Source of the DNA: Bacillota bacterium
GTDB taxonomy: Bacteria > Bacillota > Clostridia > Peptostreptococcales > Acidaminobacteraceae
Assembly (NCBI GenBank): GCA_025210655.1
Contig: JAOARG010000017.1
Coordinates: forward strand, 62,001 to 126,000
Length of the DNA stretch: 64,000 nt
Reading direction: 5' to 3'
Shown: positions 54,342 through 61,714 of the stretch, piece after piece
How the letters are laid out: each line of letters starts with the position of its first letter
How positions within the stretch are numbered: position 1 is the stretch's first letter
The notes under the pieces: generated by a model
Told to the model about the DNA's origin: nothing
The model's database searches: none
Seen by the model: the letters and a program-made list of their open reading frames with translations, nothing else
Position numbers and translations under genes: made by a program

Positions 54342-54474
54342 TCGTAGGTCGTTGGTCGTAGTTCGTAGATCGGAAGAACTTAAAAAACCAGTTTTGCATT
54401 TTGCAAAACTGGTTTCAAACTTTTTTGAGTTATTTGGCAATTCCGAACCACGACCTACGAACTACGACCTACCG
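54342..54474. repeat. inverted arms of TCGTNGN heptamers around a terminator hairpin
   Basis: Directly after metH, four TCGTNGN units (54342-54369) plus TCGG; on the far side the reverse-complement units ACCACGA, CCTACGA, ACTACGA and CCTACCG (54447-54474). The arms can pair over about 30 bases. Between them is the hairpin AAACCAGTTTTGCA/TGCAAAACTGGTTT (54385-54415), a likely terminator for the metF-metH operon. The same heptamers occur at 22.3-23.5 kb. Confidence 0.7.
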
Positions 54475-54489
54475 TTCTCTCCCCCAGAC

Positions 54490-55131
54490 CTAGTACCCAT
54501 AATTATCATTAAGTATAAATACCTTAACCCTATCCTTAACCATCTGTCGTTTTGTAACTACATATGAATTACAAATTCTTTCTGGGCTGTCACAGTCCAT
54601 ACAGACTCCTGTTTGTACACATGGTGTCTTCCTGTTTAATCTTACACAGTTAGCTGGAGCTGCTAGTCTTTCAACTCTTGATACAGCTTCGTCTATATCC
54701 CTTACTATTTTATTGCTTCCTACAATTACAACTACGTTTTTAGGTCCATATGTCAATGCTGCTACACGATTACCTGAACCGTCAACATTGTATAGTTCAC
54801 CATCTTCAGTTATTGCGTTGGAACTCATAAAATAGAAATCCGAATCAAAAGCCTCTATTTGTAATCTTCTTTTTTCTTCAGGAGCAATACCTGCTTTATC
54901 CCTGTCAAGAAGCTTTACATTTCTATTTCTAAACATATCTATTAATCCGAGTTTTACCAATGTGTATGATCCACCATAAGCAACAGTTGATTCATCAGTA
55001 ACCATTTGGCTTATTACCTCAACCAGTTCATCAATGGAATGAATGAATCGAGCTTCCATATTATTCTTCTGTAATGCTTTCAAAGTACGATCGATTTTTT
55101 TTGCGTGTATTGCTTTAATGTTCTTATCCAT
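54490..55131 (-). CDS. LUD-domain protein (lactate utilization protein family, DUF162)
   Basis: 213 residues starting MDKNIKAIHAKKIDRTLKALQ. Features of the LUD family: TVAYGGSYTLVKLGL, FYFMSSNAITEDGELYNVDG and NRVAALTYGPKNVVVIVGSNKIV, with a C-terminal cysteine segment CVQTGVCMDCDSPERICN. Members similar to this one are widespread single genes in clostridia; the LutC/LldG proteins act in lactate oxidation, but no lutAB partner is present, so the role is open. ATG 55131 has GGGAGG upstream. Confidence 0.8.
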   Translation of the reverse strand: MDKNIKAIHAKKIDRTLKALQKNNMEARFIHSIDELVEVISQMVTDESTVAYGGSYTLVKLGLIDMFRNRNVKLLDRDKAGIAPEEKRRLQIEAFDSDFYFMSSNAITEDGELYNVDGSGNRVAALTYGPKNVVVIVGSNKIVRDIDEAVSRVERLAAPANCVRLNRKTPCVQTGVCMDCDSPERICNSYVVTKRQMVKDRVKVFILNDNYGY

Positions 55132-55200
55132 GGTAAACCCTCCCATTATTTTTAATATATTATTTTCCATGTATATCTGTATTACCCAAATTGGGACTAC

Positions 55201-55803
55201 TTAATCTAAAAACTTCTTTTCTATATCTTCCCAAGAAGAGACTATATCCCCTTCCCAATCACTATTGAAATTTGTTTCTTTATATTTAAAAAGTACTTTT
55301 TCTGAAGCTTTTGTAGATCTTAAATTACTTGGGTGGTCATCAATAAATATTGAATTATCTTCAATCATATGGACCCTTCCCTTGCCTATTCCATTCTTAG
55401 TGTGATTAATTAAAATTATTACTTCTTCAATAAAAGGAAGATGCTCTTCTATCCAAAGAACTTTTTTTGATGCATTTTCAGGAGATGCTGATGTACATAT
55501 TACCAAATCATATTTTGATTGTAATTTAATCATTATTTCCTTTGCATTATTATAAAATTCTAGCTTTTCAAAGAATTTAGCTGAGCCAAAGATATCCATT
55601 ACCTCTGACCTATAATCTTCATTGTGCTTATGAATCAAAGGACAGGAATATTTAAAACTCCAATCAATTACGTCTTCACCCTTTGCTGGAACAAATCCTT
55701 CATAATTTTCATATCTTTCATTGTATACTTCGCAAAATGCCTGTTCGGAATTTGCAATAGTAGAATCAAAATCTAAATACATTACTTTTTTCATACTACA
55801 CAT
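55201..55803 (-). CDS. HAD-superfamily 5'(3')-nucleotidase-like phosphatase
   Basis: 200 residues. Catalytic motif I YLDFDSTIANS (DxDST), motif II VICTSAS, and motif IV MIEDNSIFIDDHPSN. The arrangement suits the NT5C deoxyribonucleotidase-like branch of HAD phosphatases; substrate not known. Either the ATG at 55803 or that at 55794 could be the start, neither with a strong ribosome-binding site. Confidence 0.75.
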   Translation of the reverse strand: MCSMKKVMYLDFDSTIANSEQAFCEVYNERYENYEGFVPAKGEDVIDWSFKYSCPLIHKHNEDYRSEVMDIFGSAKFFEKLEFYNNAKEIMIKLQSKYDLVICTSASPENASKKVLWIEEHLPFIEEVIILINHTKNGIGKGRVHMIEDNSIFIDDHPSNLRSTKASEKVLFKYKETNFNSDWEGDIVSSWEDIEKKFLD

Positions 55804-55817
55804 CCAATCTTATGATA

Positions 55818-57155
55818 TTAATTTCTTCTTCGTCTCTTATCTTCATACATTAATAAATCAGATTTACTAATCAACTCATCAATATCTTCACTATCATCTG
55901 GAAACAAAGCAAATCCCACACTTGAAACAATCGGCAATGTAATTCTGTTTAATCTAAATACATAATTAATTCTATCCTTAATAATAGTTTCTATAGCTGA
56001 TACATCTGCCCCAATAGGAAGCTTTATTATTGCAAGAAACTCATCTCCGCCTAATCTCAAAATGGTTTTATTTGAAACAGGAATATCTTGGAGATTTCTA
56101 GAAAAGGATCTTAGTACTTCATCACCAATTTTGTGTCCATAATTATCATTGATATCTTTGAACTTATCAATATCTAAGTTTACAAATAATAATTTATCAT
56201 ACAACTTACTATTTTTAACTTCACTCTCTACATCTTTAAAATACTTATCTAAAAAATTTCTATTATAGAGGCCTGTAAGGTAATCTGTCATAGCCTGTTT
56301 TCTCAAATTTTTTCTAGTACTTAAATAATTGTATGCTAAGTAACAAATAATAAAAATTATAATAAATAAAATTGCCCTAATATACCTAATATCAAAAAAC
56401 TCATTATCCCATCCATCCGCTGGAAGAAAGGCTATTTTCCAATTACTATTAAAAACCTCAAAATCTACTGTCAAAGGATTATCTTCTAATATAGATGACC
56501 TTCCAAAAAATATAGTAGACTCACTAAGGGCTTTTGAAAACATAGCTACTTCCAAATCTAAAGATTTACTTAGATTATCCAATCTATTTAAAAACTTATT
56601 ACCGTCCATTACTATACTAATCTGTCCCCAGTACTCATTATCCCTGACAATAGGTACCCTTGTAATAAATCCTTGACCTCCCTGGACTAAATCAACTGGA
56701 CCGACAAAAATAGATCCTAGAGTTTTTTTAACCTTTAGAACATCGTCCCTCTGACTCGGTATTTTGCTTAAATCTATACCAACTGCACTAGAATTACCAT
56801 TGCTAGGATAATTCCAAAGTATCGTAGTATCTTCGATAATTCCAATATTTCGTATTAATGTACTTTGCTTGGATAACAATCGTTCTAGATACCTATTGGA
56901 AAGTTCTTCAGTCGCATCTGAATTAGTTTCTAAATACGTTAAATATCCAACTATTAAATTGCTATTATCATTAACAATAATTTCTACTTGGGATTGAAAA
57001 TTCAAAAATACCCTAAATACATCTAGTCTATATTCTTGCATTCTCTGTTTTTCATACAAACTCAAGGTATAGTAACTTATTGAATTCAATAAAATGAACA
57101 AAATAATAACATGTAATAAAGGACTATTTCTTTTCAAATTCATTTTATTTTTCAT
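55818..57155 (-). CDS. membrane diguanylate cyclase (GGDEF) with extracytoplasmic sensor region
   Basis: 445 residues: helix near 12-32, extracytoplasmic region to about 245 of CHASE/Cache-like type, helix near 247-268, then a GGDEF domain (about 280-445) with DYLTGLYNRNFLDKYF and an intact RLGGDEF active site. The RxxD inhibitory site usually placed five residues before GGDEF is absent (VSNKTILRLGGDEF), so product inhibition through that site is unlikely. ATG 57155 has GAGGTG upstream. It opposes the EAL and HD-GYP enzymes in this window. Confidence 0.88.
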   Translation of the reverse strand: MKNKMNLKRNSPLLHVIILFILLNSISYYTLSLYEKQRMQEYRLDVFRVFLNFQSQVEIIVNDNSNLIVGYLTYLETNSDATEELSNRYLERLLSKQSTLIRNIGIIEDTTILWNYPSNGNSSAVGIDLSKIPSQRDDVLKVKKTLGSIFVGPVDLVQGGQGFITRVPIVRDNEYWGQISIVMDGNKFLNRLDNLSKSLDLEVAMFSKALSESTIFFGRSSILEDNPLTVDFEVFNSNWKIAFLPADGWDNEFFDIRYIRAILFIIIFIICYLAYNYLSTRKNLRKQAMTDYLTGLYNRNFLDKYFKDVESEVKNSKLYDKLLFVNLDIDKFKDINDNYGHKIGDEVLRSFSRNLQDIPVSNKTILRLGGDEFLAIIKLPIGADVSAIETIIKDRINYVFRLNRITLPIVSSVGFALFPDDSEDIDELISKSDLLMYEDKRRRRN

Positions 57156-57172
57156 AAATCCCACCTCTAATG

Positions 57173-58021
57173 CTAAATATAATCAATGATATTTGACTTC
57201 TCACAAATTTTTCCTTCTATTAAAGTTGTTTTTGCAGTCATAAAAGTATATACACCTGGACCATGTCCTGCTTTTATACAATCACTATGGATTACAATCC
57301 CTATAGTAACTGCACCCCTTTTATAACCTCTACCATATTCATTATCACTATCTTCAAGTAAAACGAAATCTCCAAATTTTAATTTATCAATTCCTAGTTC
57401 TTCTATTAATACCCTATCCTCAGTCATAATATCATAGTCTCCTGAATGACCATCCCTATGACCTATACCTGAACCCATAAGTACAGCTGGAACTTTTGCT
57501 GCTACTGGAAAAATAAGTTTTCCATCCTTTTCTTCAATATCTATTTTTTCAAATAGGTCTGGATCTATACCAGTAAGTTTAATATCTGGATAATCAATCA
57601 GTTCTAGGCCCTGGCCCCAAGATTTGATAATTATTTTATCATCAATAGCCATATTATCTAAGTCTTCTTCATCAAACTCAATAATTGTATGCTCTATACC
57701 ACCATGGCCTCCTAGAACATATCCAATAGCACCCTTTGCATCACCAGAAACAACTTTTGCAACATTTCCTGTACACGCTAATTTCATTATAGCATCATTC
57801 TCACTTTTACTTTCGTTCCTTATAGAAACAGCAGGCTCTATATGATCCCCAGCTAAACCAAAAGCTGGGTCTCCAGCATGAATTCCATATGTAATACCAC
57901 CTGTAGCTGGAACTATTTTAGGCTCTCCACTATATGATACTCTGTAAGCACCACCTAATGGATGATGAATTTTTCCCTGTACTGATTGCTTTACTACTTT
58001 TTCTTTATTCGTTCTTATCAT
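57173..58021 (-). CDS. DUF4438 family protein
   Basis: 282 residues, soluble, glycine-rich: GKIHHPLGGAYRVSYSGEP, GGITYGIHAGDPAFGLAGDHIEP, GYVLGGHGGIEH and PAVLMGSGIGHRDGHSGDYD. This pattern fits DUF4438 proteins of thermotogae and clostridia, whose function is unknown. It ends 18 bases before the GGDEF gene in the same direction. Upstream lies the ACTAACC heptamer array. Function not assigned. Confidence 0.75.
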   Translation of the reverse strand: MIRTNKEKVVKQSVQGKIHHPLGGAYRVSYSGEPKIVPATGGITYGIHAGDPAFGLAGDHIEPAVSIRNESKSENDAIMKLACTGNVAKVVSGDAKGAIGYVLGGHGGIEHTIIEFDEEDLDNMAIDDKIIIKSWGQGLELIDYPDIKLTGIDPDLFEKIDIEEKDGKLIFPVAAKVPAVLMGSGIGHRDGHSGDYDIMTEDRVLIEELGIDKLKFGDFVLLEDSDNEYGRGYKRGAVTIGIVIHSDCIKAGHGPGVYTFMTAKTTLIEGKICEKSNIIDYI

Positions 58022-58045
58022 AATAATTACTCCTTAGTCATATAT

Positions 58046-58094
58046 ACTAACCACTAACCACTAACCACTAACCACTAACCACTAACCACTAACC
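58046..58094 (+). repeat. seven perfect tandem copies of ACTAACC
   Basis: A 49-base run of a 7-base unit, all seven copies identical, lying between the divergent DUF4438 and proS genes and upstream of the proS promoter. A tandem this perfect is prone to slippage, so copy number may vary between cells. Confidence 0.9.
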
Positions 58095-58152
58095 AATTAT
58101 ATCAATTTTTAAGCTATAATACGATGTATTTTAATAAAATTGTCATATATAA

Positions 58153-58181
58153 TTGAAATATCTAATATACTGGGTTATAAT
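58153..58181 (+). promoter_or_regulatory. promoter for proS
   Basis: -35 TTGAAA (58153-58158), 17-base spacer, -10 TATAAT (58176-58181), about 65 bases before the start codon. No T-box leader was seen. Confidence 0.7.
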
Positions 58182-58249
58182 CAAATAGATTTTAAATTTA
58201 TTTTGAATATAAGTACCATATAATATATATTTCGAAAGGGTGTAAAAAT

Positions 58250-59953
58250 ATGAAAATGACTGAATTATATATCCCTACACTTAGGGAAGTTCCAGCAGAA
58301 GCTGAACTTATTAGTCATCAGCTTTTATTGAGAGCTGGTATGATCAGAAAATTAGTTTCAGGTGTGTATACATACCTTCCTCTTGGTTATAGAGTAATCA
58401 AGAAAATTGAAAATATCGTAAGAGAAGAAATGGATGCAATTAATTCACAAGAAACTCTTATGTCAGCACTTACTCCTTCAGAGCTTTGGAAGGAAAGTGG
58501 AAGATGGGAAGATTTTGGACCAGAAATGTTTAGATTGCATGACAGAAATAGTAGAGAATTCTGTCTTGGCCCAACTCATGAAGAAGTATTTACTGATCTT
58601 ATTAGATACGAAGTTAAATCATATAAACAATTACCTCTAAGTCTTTACCAAATACAGACTAAATACAGAGATGAAAAAAGACCTAGATTTGGTCTTATGA
58701 GATGTAAAGAGTTCATCATGAAAGATGCTTATACATTTGATAGAGATGTTGAAGGAATGAAAGCTGCTTATGACAAAATGTGGGACGCATATGTAAAAGT
58801 ATTTGATAGATGTGGCTTAGATTACAAGATCGTTGAAGGTGATGCCGGAGCAATGGGTGGTAGTGATTCCCATGAGTTCATAGCCCTTTCTGAATTAGGT
58901 GAAAGTGTTATTGCATATTGTGATTCTTGTAACTACGCAGCAACTGACGAAAAAGCTGTTTGCGGATACACTGTTGAAAATTCTGATGAAATGATGGATG
59001 TGGAGAAAGTACACACTCCTTCTGTAGGTACTATTGAAGAACTTGAGAAATTCTTTAACACAGGAGCAGATTCTTTTGTTAAGACTCTTCTTTACAAAAC
59101 TTCTGAAGAAACTGTTGCAGTACTTATTCCAGGAAACAAAAACTTAAACGAAACAAAACTTATAAATGTACTTTCCGTACCTGAGCACGAATTAGAAATG
59201 GCTGATGATGAAACAGTTAAGGATGTTACAGGTGCAGAAGTTGGATTTGCAGGACCTATGGGGCTTAAAGAAGGAGTTAGAATCATTGTTGATTCTAGAG
59301 TAACAAAAATGAGAAACTTTATTGTAGGAGCTAACGAAACAGATTACCACACTAAGAATGTTAACTACGGTAGAGATTTTGAAGGTGAAGTTGCTGAGGA
59401 TCTTCTAATGGTTGAAGAAGGAGATGCTTGTCACAAGTGTGGAGCTCCTCTTAAAATGGATAGAGGAAATGAAGTAGGAAACATATTCCAACTTGGGACA
59501 AAATACTCAAAAGCATTAAATGCTACTTACCTAGACGAAAATGGTAAAGAGCAGTTAATCGTAATGGGATCCCACGGTATCGGAGTATCAAGAACACTAG
59601 CTGCTGTAATAGAGCAGTACAATGATGAAAATGGTATCATCTGGCCAATCAGTGTAGCTCCTTATCAAGCAATCGTAACAGTTGTAAATGCTAAAAAAGA
59701 AGAGCAATTAGAGCTTGGAACTAAGATTTACGATGAATTAAAGTCAAAAGGAATTGAAGTAATCCTTGATGATAGAAAAGAAAGAGCTGGAGTTAAATTC
59801 AAAGATGCAGACCTTATCGGTATTCCATTAAGAATAAACGTTGGTAAAATGGCATCAGAAAATATCGTTGAATTCTCACTTAGAAAAGACTGTGTTAAGT
59901 CTGAGATGGGTGTTGACGAGGCGATTGAGAAGGTTCTTGAAGCTGTTAAGTAA
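58250..59953 (+). CDS. proS: prolyl-tRNA synthetase (bacterial type)
   Basis: Class II aminoacyl-tRNA synthetase, 567 residues, the bacterial type with an editing (INS) domain inserted between motifs 2 and 3 (about 225-395). Seen: [30 protein letters not shown], motif 2 [17 protein letters not shown], and motif 3 [12 protein letters not shown], then an anticodon-binding domain. AAAGGG precedes the ATG at 58250. Confidence 0.96.
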   Translation: MKMTELYIPTLREVPAEAELISHQLLLRAGMIRKLVSGVYTYLPLGYRVIKKIENIVREEMDAINSQETLMSALTPSELWKESGRWEDFGPEMFRLHDRNSREFCLGPTHEEVFTDLIRYEVKSYKQLPLSLYQIQTKYRDEKRPRFGLMRCKEFIMKDAYTFDRDVEGMKAAYDKMWDAYVKVFDRCGLDYKIVEGDAGAMGGSDSHEFIALSELGESVIAYCDSCNYAATDEKAVCGYTVENSDEMMDVEKVHTPSVGTIEELEKFFNTGADSFVKTLLYKTSEETVAVLIPGNKNLNETKLINVLSVPEHELEMADDETVKDVTGAEVGFAGPMGLKEGVRIIVDSRVTKMRNFIVGANETDYHTKNVNYGRDFEGEVAEDLLMVEEGDACHKCGAPLKMDRGNEVGNIFQLGTKYSKALNATYLDENGKEQLIVMGSHGIGVSRTLAAVIEQYNDENGIIWPISVAPYQAIVTVVNAKKEEQLELGTKIYDELKSKGIEVILDDRKERAGVKFKDADLIGIPLRINVGKMASENIVEFSLRKDCVKSEMGVDEAIEKVLEAVK

Positions 59954-59961
59954 TAATAAAT

Positions 59962-59991
59962 TAACCACTCATTTTAAATGGGTGGTTTTTT
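59962..59991 (+). terminator. intrinsic terminator after proS
   Basis: AACCACTCATTT pairs with AAATGGGTGGTT, followed by a T run, 9 bases after the stop. Confidence 0.88.
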
Positions 59992-59993
59992 GT

Positions 59994-60165
59994 GCCTAAT
60001 ATTGCCTAATACTACCTTGATCGTGCCTAATTTTTGACTTCGTCAATTAACCCAATGTTGTTTTTGAGTTACTTTTCTAAAGAAAAGTAATATCTTTTAA
60101 CAATATTAGGCTAGCTGATAAGCAGCGATTAGGCGCGATCAAAGTAGCTTTAGGCTACTTTAGGC
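59994..60165. repeat. structured element with inverted GCCTAAT heptamers
   Basis: GCCTAAT occurs at 59994, 60004 and 60025; its complement ATTAGGC (or TTTAGGC once removed) at 60105, 60128, 60149 and 60159. The 28 bases from 60004 can pair with those ending at 60155 with few mismatches, including GATCG opposite CGATC. Local hairpins TTGAC/GTCAA and TTACTTTTC/GAAAAGTAA sit in the loop. The stretch ATTAGGCGCGATC resembles the ATTAGACGCGA linker of the multi-hairpin elements, suggesting a diverged relative. It fills the gap between proS and the flavin reductase gene. Confidence 0.6.
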
Positions 60166-60181
60166 TCAAAAAAAGAACAGC

Positions 60182-60793
60182 CTATTTAGACTGCTCCTTC
60201 TTAGTTTTTTTGCCTTTTTTCTTTTTAGTCTTCTTCTTCATAATAGAATATCCAAAACTACCTAGCTTCTTCCCTAGTGAAAAATATTCTCCGTGGGAAT
60301 AGCATATTGGTTTTGACCAATCAAGATGGAATTTGTTCTTGTCATCCATATATTTTTCATCTACGTTAACAGCTACTACTTCAGCTAAAAACATATGATG
60401 TGATCCTAATTCCTTAATCTCAACTACCTTACATTCAATATTAACTGGACTTTCTTCAATTAGTGGCGCTTTTACTTTTGTTCCTTCTATAAGTGTGAGA
60501 TTCATGAGATTCATCTTATCTTCCTCCCTACCAGACTTTACTCCTACGTAATCTGTTGCAAATACAAGATCCTCTGTTGTAAGATTGATTACAAACTCCC
60601 CTGTTCTTTTAATCAGATCATATGAATGTCTATTTGGCCTAACGGATATATATGTCATCGGCGGATTTGTACATATTGTTCCTGTCCAAGCGATTGTTAT
60701 ACCATTATAATTATCAGGACTATCTCCACATGTGGCTATAACTGCTGGTACAGGATATATCATATTACCAGGTTTCCACTGTAATTTCCCCAT
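60182..60793 (-). CDS. flavin reductase-like FMN-binding protein
   Basis: 203 residues starting MGKLQWKPGNMIYPVPAVIATCGD, the usual start of this split-barrel family (flavoredoxin-like), with TIAWTGTICTNPPMTYISVRP and LDWSKPICYSHGEYFSLG. It ends with an unusual lysine-rich tail (KKKTKKKKGKKTKKEQSK), which may be an artefact of a lost stop or a nucleic-acid/membrane contact. ATG 60793 is preferred to an in-frame start at 60892. It is separated from the peroxiredoxin by a terminator but could share its promoter by read-through. Confidence 0.85.
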   Translation of the reverse strand: MGKLQWKPGNMIYPVPAVIATCGDSPDNYNGITIAWTGTICTNPPMTYISVRPNRHSYDLIKRTGEFVINLTTEDLVFATDYVGVKSGREEDKMNLMNLTLIEGTKVKAPLIEESPVNIECKVVEIKELGSHHMFLAEVVAVNVDEKYMDDKNKFHLDWSKPICYSHGEYFSLGKKLGSFGYSIMKKKTKKKKGKKTKKEQSK

Positions 60794-60810
60794 ATTTTCA
60801 CCTTCCATAT

Positions 60811-60843
60811 AAAAATAAAATAGTAGTGCCAATGCACTACTAT
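60811..60843 (-). terminator. terminator after the peroxiredoxin gene
   Basis: On the minus strand TAGTAGTGC/GCACTACTA with a small loop, followed by TTTTATTTTT. It lies just after the stop at 60856 and inside the region where the longer flavin reductase start would fall. Confidence 0.7.
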
Positions 60844-60855
60844 TTATTATACTAC

Positions 60856-61575
60856 TTATTCCTTCGCTTTGTCTACAGTCCACTCTTTCCATACATTTCC
60901 TACCAGCTCTGGGCTTGGTTCTAATACTTCCTTACCCGGCCTCCAGCCTGAAGGAGTTGCTTTAGTACCTTTACTTTCTCTAACCAATTGGAATGCTTGA
61001 ATTTGCCTTAAAGTTTCAAATACATTTCTTCCTACTGGAGGAGTAAGTACTTCATAAGCCTGAATGTTTCCATCAGGGTCAATAAGGAATCTTCCCCTAT
61101 TTTCTACTCCACCATCACTATCGTATATACCATACATATTACCAATAACTCCCCCTGGATCAGAAAGCATTGGGAATGGCATATTTTTATCAACCATCTT
61201 AGACAGTTCGTGATCATTCCACATCTTATGTACAAATACGCTATCTACACTAACCGAAAGAACCTGTACTCCAAGTTCTTCAAATTTATCATAATTATCA
61301 GCAACTGCTGACACTTCAGTAGCTCAGACAAATGTAAAATCTCCTGGATAGAAACAAAGAACAAGCCATTTCCCCTTATATTCCTCAAGAGATACATTAA
61401 CGAATTGACCATCATAATATGCTGCAGCTTCAAAATTTGGTGCAGCTTTTCCAACTTGAATCATACTCACAGAATCCTCCTTTTCCACTGCTATATCAAC
61501 AGCTTTATCCTTCATATCTTCAAATTTAATTTTACTCTTAGGTCTCTGACAACCTGGCTTAAACATTTCAGGCAT
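60856..61575 (-). CDS. prxU: selenocysteine-containing peroxiredoxin PrxU (in-frame UGA at 61324-61326)
   Basis: AhpC/TSA-family peroxide reductase read through one in-frame UGA. The active site reads PGDFTFV-UGA-ATEVSAVADNY; at this place typical peroxiredoxins have FVCPTE, so the UGA replaces the peroxidatic cysteine (Sec84 of 239). Frame, fold and homology continue unchanged on both sides: GKAAPNFEA before, and VLSVSVDSVFVHKMW, FPMLSDPGG and GRFLIDPDG after. ATG 61575 has AAAGGAGG 7 bases upstream. The protein has about 35 extra N-terminal residues with Cys9. The usual C-terminal resolving VCPxxW motif reads ATPSGW, so that cysteine is missing; only Cys9 and Cys74 remain. Confidence 0.9.
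61298..61311 (-). promoter_or_regulatory. candidate bacterial SECIS hairpin
   Basis: TCAGC, loop AGTT, GCTGA starts 15 bases after the first base of the UGA, inside the coding sequence. Bacterial SECIS elements are stem-loops at this distance recognised by SelB. The stem is short and the pairing was judged by eye. Confidence 0.5.
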
Positions 61576-61714
61576 ATTTTGGCCTCCTTTCATAAACTTA
61601 ATACCCAATTGAATTTATAATAATTACAGATTTATAGATTTGTTAAATGTTAATGTATTATTTTATGTACAAAAATGATACAATTAATAATGAAAATTTT
61701 AACGGAGGTAGTAT

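Noticed and set aside
54342-54474. Origin-type iterons
   Set aside because: The heptamers lie at an operon end around a terminator, occur as short variable arrays elsewhere, and there is no replication gene nearby.
58022-58249. T-box leader upstream of proS
   Set aside because: No T-box sequence (TGGNACC...), specifier loop or terminator is visible; the region holds the ACTAACC tandem and a plain promoter.
61324-61326. In-frame UGA in the peroxiredoxin read as a nonsense mutation or frameshift (pseudogene)
   Set aside because: The UGA replaces precisely the catalytic cysteine, the frame is intact on both sides and a known selenoprotein has the same site; selenocysteine explains it better.
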